From Acidobacteriota bacterium (lineage in GTDB: Bacteria > Acidobacteriota > Blastocatellia > Pyrinomonadales > Pyrinomonadaceae): a stretch of DNA of 6,981 bases. The number at the start of each line of letters is the position of its first letter. Positions within the stretch are counted from its first letter, which is position 1. The position numbers and the translations under genes were made by a program. Positions 1 through 5,206 of the stretch are shown one piece after another. Location: the NCBI GenBank assembly GCA_003222835.1, contig QHXE01000205.1, positions 1 to 6,981 on the forward strand, in the 5' to 3' direction. The notes beneath the pieces were generated by a model. The model did no database searches, was not told where the DNA came from, and worked only from the letters and a program-made list of their open reading frames with translations.

Positions 1-374
1 CAACCGTAACTCTTCAACGCCGCGGCCTGTTGCTCGGCAGCTTGTTTACAAACCGAGACTAGCGTGGACTTGGTTTGGGGGTTCTGAGCGAGGCCCCGCC
101 ACGATTCGCGCCACTGGGCCAACGCATTCTTGTACTGGGCGCGCGCAACTTCCGGCACCTTGCTGGAGACGCAGGCGTCGTACTTGGCGAGGAAGTCATC
201 GCATTCGGGCACGCCAATCTTCTCGCCGGACGAAGCCATGGTCTTCTCTGGGGTCTTCGGCTTATCAGTGCTACCCGCAGTCGAGTTGCTGTTGCTCATC
301 GTTTCTGTCTTGCTGCATCCGATCAAAATGGCAACGCACAGGACGACGAAAATCAATAAAGTCATTCTTAACAT
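1..374 (-). CDS. Small cysteine-patterned lipoprotein, 3' end cut or just reached at window edge
   Basis: Read from 374 toward 1, the frame is open for 124 codons and ends in the partial codon TG- at the window edge. Residues 1-20 form a lipoprotein signal: Leu/Ile/Val-rich core, then lipobox L17-I18-G19-C20, predicting processing at Cys20 and lipid anchoring. Residues 21-52 are a low-complexity Ser/Thr/Lys/Pro linker. Residues 56-124 look helical and carry Cys58 and Cys68 (C-X9-C) and Cys109. If the cut codon is TGC or TGT, a fourth Cys at 125 would allow two disulfides in a helical hairpin; if it is TGA, the protein ends at Gly124. The start at 374 is chosen over the in-frame ATG at 365 because an AAGGAG lies six bases upstream. 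Short periplasmic lipoproteins of this pattern occur in acidobacteria as hypothetical proteins (from memory). No function can be assigned. Confidence 0.8.
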   Translation of the reverse strand, partial: MLRMTLLIFVVLCVAILIGCSKTETMSNSNSTAGSTDKPKTPEKTMASSGEKIGVPECDDFLAKYDACVSSKVPEVARAQYKNALAQWRESWRGLAQNPQTKSTLVSVCKQAAEQQAAALKSYG

Positions 375-380
375 CGGATT

Positions 381-386
381 CTCCTT
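381..386 (-). promoter_or_regulatory. Ribosome binding site of the lipoprotein gene
   Basis: The minus strand reads AAGGAG, six bases before the ATG at 374. This is the clearest Shine-Dalgarno sequence in the window and fixes the start codon of the lipoprotein. Confidence 0.75.
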
Positions 387-444
387 CAATGTTCGGACGT
401 GAACGCCTGAACGGTTATCGGAAAGGGATTGAAAAAGCGGCGCT

Positions 445-473
445 ATAATACACGAGACGATAGAAATTGACAG
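445..473 (-). promoter_or_regulatory. Candidate sigma70-type promoter of the lipoprotein gene
   Basis: On the minus strand, CTGTCA (468-473, four of six bases of the -35 consensus) is followed after exactly 17 bases by TATTAT (445-450, five of six of the -10 consensus). This would start transcription near 438 and give a leader of about 65 bases. The plus strand here also reads TTGACA (467-472), but without a -10 at a usable distance. Confidence 0.5.
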
Positions 474-649
474 CCATTCCCGCTCGCCGCTGGTCTAACT
501 GCAAGTTGGCCTCAGGACAGCCGCGTTTCCGCATCAAGAATACGCCACGAGACAGGACGAGACTGATCAGGAATTTTGCGAAAGTAAGATGTCAAGGCGC
601 AGAGAAGCCTTCGAGATCATTTTAGCTAGCGCCACGAACCAATAAATCC

Positions 650-678
650 TTGACCAAATAAGGTAGTCGCTGTAGAGT
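650..678 (+). promoter_or_regulatory. Weak candidate promoter for the deaminase gene
   Basis: TTGACC (650-655, five of six of the -35 consensus) is followed after 17 bases by TAGAGT (673-678, four of six of the -10). It would give a leader of about 200 bases. A competing candidate nearer the gene is TCTAAT (852-857, five of six) with ATGTCA (831-836) at a poor 15-base spacing. Neither is strong. Confidence 0.3.
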
Positions 679-883
679 GCCCGCGAAAACTCTCGAGGGC
701 GCCGACACTTTATCCTTTCGCACTCGTTGGGTTACAGTTTCGATCGTGATGGCGGGGCCTTTGGAGCTTCACCTCTGGCTATTCACATGCGAGCCGCAAG
801 ACCGTTTCCCACTTTGTCGGCGAGGAACCCATGTCACACGTCCCAATTTGTTCTAATCTGAAACGCCTGAATGAGCCAATAAG

Positions 884-2482
884 ATGCGAAGACACGTTCT
901 AATTGTGAGGCGCGGGAAATTAGCCGTGGCTCTATTATTTGTCCTGACTTACGTCCTGTCCGCGTCCGCCCAGCCGCGCAGAACGTCTGACGACACCCAA
1001 ACCAGTTCAATTCTCTCTGCAGAAAAACGAACGGCCCGCCACTTCGAATCACTACGCAAATCGCCGCCGCAACTGCTGGCATTTCTGCTGGCCATGCCGA
1101 AAGGCGGCGATCTTCATAATCACCTGTCCGGTGCGATTTATGCCGAGTCGTATATTCAATGGGCCTCGGACAATGGGCTCTGTATCAACACCACGACGAT
1201 GGCCTTGTTGCCGCCTCCGAAGACGGGTTGCGATCCTAAATTGGGCCAGCCAACGGCGAGCACTGCGCTCGCGAACTCGACGCTCTACGGACAGATGATC
1301 GATGCGTGGTCGATGCGCAACTGGCAACTGTCCGGGCAAAGCGGTCACGATCATTTCTTCGATACGTTCGGCAAATTCGGGCCAGCCACCTGGAACCAGA
1401 CGGGAAAGATGCTCGCCGAAGCGGTGGCGCGAGCGGCCCGCGGTCAGGTGCTTTATCTGGAGTTGATGCTGACGCCGGACGGAACGTCGACTGGTGTCGT
1501 CTCCAACCAGATCGGCGACAAAGTCGGCTGGGATGGAAATCCCGAAAGTACTCTGAATAAACTCAAGAGCAGCGGGATTGACAGCGCAGCGGCCACCGGG
1601 ATCAAGAATCTACAAGACGCCGAGACCGTCAAGAATGGCCTCTTGAGATGCGGCACCGCTGAGGCTGATCCTGGTTGCCGGGTGACTGTTCGCTACATCG
1701 CGCAGGTCTCCCGCGGCTCGAAGCTCCAGCAGGTCTTTGCCCAGATGGTCACGGGGTTCGCCCTGGCCAACGATCCCAATTCAAAAGTCGTGGGCCTCAA
1801 TCTCGTGCAACCGGAAGACAGCCTTTCGTCAATGACAAATTTTTCCGTTCAGATGCAGATGCTGCAGTACCTTCGGCCGCTGTATCCACGGGCGCATGTA
1901 AGCTTGCACGCCGGCGAACTGGCGCCCGGCGTTGTGCCGCCCGACGGTCTGACATTTCACATACGCGACTCTGTCATAATCGCGCGCGCCGAGCGAATCG
2001 GTCACGGCGTGGATGTCATGCACGAGCGCGAACCGTTTGAACTCTTGAAAGAAATGGCCCAGCGTCACGTGATGGTCGAAATCTGTCTGTCGAGTAATGA
2101 TTTGATTCTCGGCGTCGCGGGAGCGCAACATCCGCTCGCGACTTACATGCAATACGGCGTGCCCGTCGCACTCGCTACTGATGACGAAGGCGTCTCACGC
2201 TCGGAAATTTCGCGCGAGTTTTTGAAGGCCGCGGAGGATCAGGGCCTCGGATACCTTCGTTTGAAAACCATGGCGCGCAACAGCCTTCAATACGCGTTCA
2301 TTGCCGGCAGCAGCCTGTGGAGCGACGCGCATAAGTTTGTGCCAGTGACGCAGTGCGCTCAGGACATCGCGTTGAGGAAACTTACTTCGAATATTTGCCG
2401 GCAGTACGCGGAGAGCAGTGAGAAGGCGAAGTTGCAATGGAATCTCGAGGAAGAGTTCAGGGAGTTTGAACGAGAGTGGTGA
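884..2482 (+). CDS. Exported adenosine-deaminase-superfamily enzyme (ADA2/ADGF-like layout)
   Basis: The 532-residue protein has the ordered signature of metal-dependent (zinc) adenosine deaminases: H78 and H80 in DLHNHLSGAI (metal ligands), H342 and E345 in LHAGE (metal ligand and catalytic Glu), RIGHG (371-375), a Glu/Ser-Ser-Asn strand near 399-405, and TDD (432-434), where D433 is the expected metal ligand and D434 a substrate contact. The family hydrolyses adenosine to inosine and ammonia. Residues 1-29 form a signal peptide (basic start, hydrophobic 13-27, ASA before Gln30), so action is expected in the periplasm or outside. Cytosolic bacterial enzymes are about 330-350 residues; here long inserts lie near 96-150 and 200-270, with paired cysteines (100/116, 256/265, 491/505) that fit disulfides after export. 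Substrate (adenosine or another purine nucleoside) cannot be fixed. The start is set by the signal peptide; only a weak ribosome binding site is visible. It converges on the PEP-CTERM gene. Confidence 0.9.
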   Translation: MRRHVLIVRRGKLAVALLFVLTYVLSASAQPRRTSDDTQTSSILSAEKRTARHFESLRKSPPQLLAFLLAMPKGGDLHNHLSGAIYAESYIQWASDNGLCINTTTMALLPPPKTGCDPKLGQPTASTALANSTLYGQMIDAWSMRNWQLSGQSGHDHFFDTFGKFGPATWNQTGKMLAEAVARAARGQVLYLELMLTPDGTSTGVVSNQIGDKVGWDGNPESTLNKLKSSGIDSAAATGIKNLQDAETVKNGLLRCGTAEADPGCRVTVRYIAQVSRGSKLQQVFAQMVTGFALANDPNSKVVGLNLVQPEDSLSSMTNFSVQMQMLQYLRPLYPRAHVSLHAGELAPGVVPPDGLTFHIRDSVIIARAERIGHGVDVMHEREPFELLKEMAQRHVMVEICLSSNDLILGVAGAQHPLATYMQYGVPVALATDDEGVSRSEISREFLKAAEDQGLGYLRLKTMARNSLQYAFIAGSSLWSDAHKFVPVTQCAQDIALRKLTSNICRQYAESSEKAKLQWNLEEEFREFEREW

Positions 2483-2504
2483 TCGGGTTTCCTGCTTCTC
2501 TAGC

Positions 2505-2541
2505 AAAGAAAAGCGCCGAGCACTTCTTAGACGTGCCCGGC
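2505..2541 (-). terminator. Intrinsic terminator of the PEP-CTERM gene
   Basis: On the minus strand a nine-base GC-rich arm GCCGGGCAC (2533-2541) pairs with GTGCTCGGC (2515-2523), with one G-U pair and a nine-base loop, then GC and a T-rich run TTTTCTTT (2505-2512). It lies about 30 bases past the PEP-CTERM stop codon. On the plus strand the wobble becomes an A-C mismatch and the downstream T run is missing, so it should work mainly for the minus-strand gene, although it also sits 33 bases past the deaminase stop. Confidence 0.75.
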
Positions 2542-2572
2542 TCTTAAGTGGAATTGAAATCTGCTTTGGAAT

Positions 2573-3304
2573 TCAGACGCCGTCGGCTTCACTTTCGGCT
2601 TTTTCTGCCGCGGCTCTGCGCCGTCGGCGGGCCGCTCCAGCCAAACCTGCCAGGCCGGTGCCCAGCAGCACCATAGTGGTCGGCTCGGGTACTGGCCCGG
2701 CCTGAGCACCGTAACTGAACCGTTCCGGTCCACCGTTAACATTACTGAGGGCCGCTGACAAGCCAAGTCTCAATGCCGGATCATGGTCCATAGCTGCTTG
2801 CAATCGAGCCGCCGCCTCGGCGTCCAGGCCGAAGACGAAATCTGAATTTGCGCCCTGTCCGTGCCTGAATTGATCCAACGTTACCGGTGCGCCGTTAATC
2901 AGATCCGCCGAGAAAACAGCATTGCCCGCCTGATCATAAACCGTGAGTAGTAACGAATCGACGGTGATCGGAGCTTTGTCTCCGCCGTTGGCTTCGTTGA
3001 TATTGAGCAGCACCCGCAAGTCGCTGGCCCGCCCAATTCCGAGATCGGTCAGCGAGACCGTGTGTTGATGTGGTCCGGCACTAATATCACCAAAGTCGAC
3101 GTCGCGGCTACCGTTCCACCTGACTCCACCCGCTTCAGTGGTGCTGTGACCATGATGTTGAAGATTCAGCGCCGCGAGTGGCGGCACGAGTTTCTGTATA
3201 TCGGGGCTGACGAGGACGAGGCCATCAGCGCGAGCACTGCCACTCAACAGACAGATAAACGTGATCACTGCGAGGCCAAGAGCGATTTTGGATAATAGTT
3301 TCAT
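2573..3304 (-). CDS. PEP-CTERM sorting-signal protein, exported, function of body unknown
   Basis: The 243-residue protein has the tripartite C-terminal signal of exosortase substrates: VPEP (205-208), a hydrophobic helix (about 209-225) and an arginine run (226-230). Residues 1-27 form a Sec signal peptide (MKLLSKIALG start, hydrophobic core, ARA before Asp). Such proteins are exported, cut and attached or released at the cell surface by an exosortase, often with exopolysaccharide production; no exosortase gene is in this window. The body (28-204) has alternating hydrophobic strands typical of a beta-rich secreted domain and a His-rich patch (50-53, 79-81), but I recognise no family. The start at 3304 is preferred to an in-frame ATG at 3370 because the signal peptide begins there and a GAAAGG lies upstream. 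An odd 13-residue Ala/Glu-rich tail follows the arginine run. It ends facing the deaminase gene, with its own terminator. Confidence 0.88.
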   Translation of the reverse strand: MKLLSKIALGLAVITFICLLSGSARADGLVLVSPDIQKLVPPLAALNLQHHGHSTTEAGGVRWNGSRDVDFGDISAGPHQHTVSLTDLGIGRASDLRVLLNINEANGGDKAPITVDSLLLTVYDQAGNAVFSADLINGAPVTLDQFRHGQGANSDFVFGLDAEAAARLQAAMDHDPALRLGLSAALSNVNGGPERFSYGAQAGPVPEPTTMVLLGTGLAGLAGAARRRRRAAAEKAESEADGV

Positions 3305-3309
3305 CGATT

Positions 3310-3402
3310 GCCTTTCTTCAATTGCGATTTCTGTCGCGGACAGAGCAGATGCCGATTGACATCCCAGCAACCCGGCGCCGCGCTCAGTAATTGAAGAAAG
3401 GC
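3310..3402 (-). promoter_or_regulatory. Leader hairpin that covers the PEP-CTERM ribosome binding site
   Basis: A perfect 14-base inverted repeat, with arms at 3310-3323 and 3389-3402, encloses 65 bases. In the minus-strand transcript the downstream arm AATTGAAGAAAGGC contains the only ribosome binding site candidate (GAAAGG), six bases from the ATG at 3304. The upstream arm is its exact complement. A second hairpin, TCTGTC/GACAGA with a three-base loop (3330-3344), sits within the enclosed loop. Formation of the long stem would be expected to block ribosome loading. Seen: the repeat and its overlap with the ribosome binding site. Inferred: translational control. Confidence 0.55.
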
Positions 3403-3542
3403 TAAAAGAAAACAGCTTTCCGAAAAAGAATAAAGCGCGTTTTCCAGAAGAAAGAGTGAGAAAAGTGCGCTATGACCAAACCCCAGAGGCGGATGCAAGG
3501 CTAGTGTTTAGAGGCAAATCTAAAGACGCGACGCAGAAATTC

Positions 3543-4838
3543 TCATCCGAACGGCTTATCGATCGATGGGCTTTGCGCGGTAAAAAACTTCGGGCCGCTG
3601 TCAGTGATGTAAAGACAATCTTCCAGACGAATTCCAAACTCGCCATAGATCGCTATCGTTGGTTCGTCGCTGAAGCACATGCCCGGTTGAATCGGCGTTT
3701 TGTTGCCGCGGACGAAGTTGGTCCATTCATGTCCGTCGAGACCGATGCCGTGACCGGTGCGATGCGGCAAGCCGGGCACTTTGTAATCGGGGCCAAAGCC
3801 GGCGTCGGTGATCACTTTGCGTGCGGCCGCATCCACAGATTCGCAGGGCGCGCCGACCTTTGCGGCGGCAAAGCCGGAGTCTTGTGATTTGCGTTCCAGG
3901 TTCCAGATGTCGCGCTGACGCTGAGTCGGCTTGCCGAAAACAAAGGTGCGCGTGATGTCCGATTGGTAACCTTCGACGCTGCAGCCGCCGTCCATTAGGA
4001 CCACGTCGCCCGCGTGCAACTTCTGCGGAGTGATGCTGCCGTGTGGAAACGCAGTGTACTTGCCAAAGCTGCAAAAGATTCCCCCATCCACCCCGAGGTT
4101 GCGAAGCGCAGTGGCGCAGTTGCCGGCAAACTCTTGTTGCGGCATGCCGTCGCGCATCGTTGCCCAGGTCGCGTGATAAGCGATCAGGAGCAGATCGTTT
4201 GATTTTTGGAGCAGGGCGATCTCAGCGGGCGATTTGAACATGCGACAGCCGGCGGTGATGGGCGTGGCGCTAACGAACTCGATCTTCTGGGTCTGCTGAC
4301 GAATGCCGTCGTAGAGAAAAAAGCGAACGCGTTCTTCGATTCCGATCCGGCCAGTGCGAATGCCACGGTCACGAAAGATTTCCGCGACGCGAAGGTAAGG
4401 ACTCGCGTCTTCTTCCCAGGTGCGCACGTCGTTGCCGAATCTGATCAATTCACGCGCGCGCTCCTCTTCAAACTTCGGGCAGATCCATGCCAGCTCACCG
4501 CGTTGCGGAATCACTGCTGCGAACATGCGCTCGCTGGTGCCCCAGCGCACGCCGGTGAAATAGAACATGCTCGAACCGGGCTCAATGTAGATCGCATCAA
4601 TCTTTCGCTCCCCCATCAAGCGCTGCGCCTTCGCGATGCGCGCCTTGCGCTCGTCGTCGCTGATCGGCACGACATCGGCAGTCATGCGCCGCAGGTTTCT
4701 GATGACTGCGGGAACGTCCTGACGTTGTTGAATGGCTTCAATCTCGGTCGTGTCAGTGAAAGCGAAACCCTTCGGGAAAAATGCGGCGCCCGCCAGTCCG
4801 GCGGAAGCTCGTAAGAAATCTCTTCGGTCAGTGCACAT
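3543..4838 (-). CDS. Tat-exported M24-family metallopeptidase (Xaa-Pro aminopeptidase-like)
   Basis: The 431-residue protein begins with a twin-arginine signal: RRDFLR (5-10), a weakly hydrophobic Ala/Gly stretch (11-20), and FAF near 25-27. The region around 60-195 matches the N-terminal domain of prolidase-like enzymes. The catalytic pita-bread domain (about 200-420) carries the full metal-ligand set: D283 (in LMDGG), D294 (in SDITRTF), H363 (in HRTGHGIG), E392 (in DEPTI) and E406 (in RLED). M24 enzymes of this kind remove N-terminal residues before proline or split X-Pro dipeptides, usually with manganese or cobalt. Tat export implies folding with metal in the cytoplasm, then periplasmic work. 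One small deviation is EPT where EPG is usual. The start at 4838 is chosen because the Tat motif follows it directly; a longer in-frame start at 4991 would read through hairpin repeats. No ribosome binding site is visible. It runs divergently from the amino acid importer, which could take up its products. Confidence 0.9.
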   Translation of the reverse strand: MCTDRRDFLRASAGLAGAAFFPKGFAFTDTTEIEAIQQRQDVPAVIRNLRRMTADVVPISDDERKARIAKAQRLMGERKIDAIYIEPGSSMFYFTGVRWGTSERMFAAVIPQRGELAWICPKFEEERARELIRFGNDVRTWEEDASPYLRVAEIFRDRGIRTGRIGIEERVRFFLYDGIRQQTQKIEFVSATPITAGCRMFKSPAEIALLQKSNDLLLIAYHATWATMRDGMPQQEFAGNCATALRNLGVDGGIFCSFGKYTAFPHGSITPQKLHAGDVVLMDGGCSVEGYQSDITRTFVFGKPTQRQRDIWNLERKSQDSGFAAAKVGAPCESVDAAARKVITDAGFGPDYKVPGLPHRTGHGIGLDGHEWTNFVRGNKTPIQPGMCFSDEPTIAIYGEFGIRLEDCLYITDSGPKFFTAQSPSIDKPFG

Positions 4839-4846
4839 GGGCCAAG

Positions 4847-4852
4847 ATTGTA
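4847..4852 (-). promoter_or_regulatory. Candidate -10 element giving a near-leaderless peptidase mRNA
   Basis: The minus strand reads TACAAT (five of six of the -10 consensus), ending eight bases before the ATG at 4838, so transcription would start at or within a base or two of the start codon. This fits the lack of a ribosome binding site. No good -35 is found at 16-18 bases; TTGTAG lies at 20. Confidence 0.35.
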
Positions 4853-4875
4853 ATCGAATTGCTGATTTGCCGCTA

Positions 4876-4931
4876 CAACCGCAAAGCGGTTCCATCCTCC
4901 AGCCCAAGGTTGCCGTCGCGGCTACCTTGGG
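4876..4931 (-). repeat. Two-hairpin repeat element, copy 1 (inverted relative to copy 2)
   Basis: This 56-base unit consists of a hairpin with arms CCCAAGGT and ACCTTGGG (4924-4931 and 4903-4910), an inner GCCG/CGGC stem across a single mismatch, then a linker and a second hairpin with arms AACCGC/GCGGTT (4877-4882, 4886-4891). Read on the minus strand, it aligns without gaps to 5062-5117 on the plus strand at 48 of 56 positions. It lies just upstream of the peptidase start. Confidence 0.75.
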
Positions 4932-4952
4932 ACCCGGAGGCGACGATTTTCC

Positions 4953-4969
4953 CAACCCTGAAAGGGTTG
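4953..4969. repeat. Short hairpin CAACCCT/AGGGTTG
   Basis: Seven-base perfect arms (4953-4959 and 4963-4969) around a GAA loop. It belongs to the same cluster of palindromes but is not clearly related in sequence to the CAACCGC type beyond CAACC. Confidence 0.6.
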
Positions 4970-5020
4970 TGCCCGGGTTGCGTAGAGTCAAAAATGAAAC
5001 ACACGAGCTTTCAATACCGG

Positions 5021-5040
5021 CGCAACCGCGTTGCGGTTGA
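5021..5040 (+). repeat. 20-base palindromic repeat, first direct copy
   Basis: A 20-base sequence with arms CAACCGC (5023-5029) and GCGGTTG (5033-5039) around a GTT loop. The identical 20 bases recur at 5099-5118, 78 bases downstream. The two copies flank the CCCAACGT/ACGTTGGG hairpin at 5062-5090. Confidence 0.8.
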
Positions 5041-5061
5041 CTGATCCAATTTCATTCCGTT

Positions 5062-5117
5062 CCCAACGTAGCCGCAACGGTAACGTTGGGCTGAAGGACG
5101 CAACCGCGTTGCGGTTG
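5062..5117 (+). repeat. Two-hairpin repeat element, copy 2
   Basis: The first hairpin has arms CCCAACGT (5062-5069) and ACGTTGGG (5083-5090), with an inner GCCG/CGGT stem across an A-A mismatch and a CAA loop. After a ten-base linker comes the second, CAACCGC/GCGGTTG (5101-5107, 5111-5117). Compared with copy 1, the eight differences include both members of one base pair in the main stem, so pairing is kept. It lies upstream of the transporter gene. Confidence 0.8.
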
Positions 5118-5155
5118 ATCTGGCCTCGTAAAATCCGACTTACCTACTTTCAATC

Positions 5156-5174
5156 GGCGGACTGCCTCGCCGCC
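5156..5174 (+). repeat. Hairpin GGCGG/CCGCC upstream of the transporter
   Basis: Five-base GC arms (5156-5160, 5170-5174) around a nine-base loop. Its left side, CGGCGGACT (5155-5163), is identical to 6778-6786 in the hairpin after the transporter gene, so related short palindromes flank this gene on both sides. Confidence 0.45.
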
Positions 5175-5206
5175 CTGAAAGCCAAATAGCGCCGAACTCA
5201 GGTACA

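Larger units (their letters stand above)
375..883. other. Divergent spacer, no gene seen
   Basis: These 509 bases separate the minus-strand lipoprotein from the plus-strand deaminase. They hold the lipoprotein promoter and ribosome binding site on the left and weak promoter candidates for the deaminase on the right. I find no tRNA-like fold, long inverted repeat or convincing reading frame. The longest plausible small frame (ATG at 748, about 35 codons) lacks a ribosome binding site. The size leaves room for a regulator site or a small RNA, but nothing in the sequence shows one. Confidence 0.6.
4839..5206. other. Divergent spacer rich in palindromes, no gene seen
   Basis: This 368-base stretch separates the peptidase and transporter start codons and must hold both promoters. 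More than half of it is accounted for by palindromic repeats. A TAAAAT at 5129-5134 is a possible plus-strand -10 for the transporter, but no -35 sits at a standard distance. Frames that run through the region, in both directions, follow the repeats and are not credible genes. Confidence 0.65.

Noticed and set aside
75..402. Two overlapping plus-strand frames at the left edge
   Set aside because: They lie opposite the lipoprotein gene, which has a lipobox, ribosome binding site and promoter.
748..855. Small plus-strand frame of about 35 codons before the deaminase
   Set aside because: No ribosome binding site, no hydrophobic or other recognisable pattern.
3305..3370. In-frame N-terminal extension of the PEP-CTERM protein to an ATG at 3370
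   Set aside because: The added 22 residues precede a complete signal peptide and cover the leader inverted repeat and the ribosome binding site.
3310..3402. Miniature transposable element with 14-base terminal inverted repeats
   Set aside because: No target-site duplication flanks the arms, and the exact overlap with the ribosome binding site favours a leader structure; not fully excluded.
3507..3524. Terminator of the peptidase gene (TTTAGA/TCTAAA dyad)
   Set aside because: The stem is six mostly A-T pairs with no following T run, too weak for intrinsic termination.
3403..3540. Sigma54 promoter for the PEP-CTERM gene, as known in some PEP-CTERM systems
   Set aside because: The best GG-N10-GC match on the minus strand lacks most other consensus bases.
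3456..3887. Open plus-strand frame of 143 codons
   Set aside because: Most of it is antisense to the peptidase 3' end, with no domain or ribosome binding site.
4206..4814. Open plus-strand frame of 202 codons opposite the peptidase gene
   Set aside because: It is entirely antisense to a gene with full catalytic motifs, has no recognisable domain, and is explained by codon bias.
4839..4991. In-frame N-terminal extension of the M24 peptidase to an ATG at 4991
   Set aside because: It would put 51 residues ahead of the Tat motif, and its codons are read straight through the hairpin repeats.
4876..5118. CRISPR array
   Set aside because: The repeats are self-complementary, occur in both orientations and are too few and irregularly spaced.
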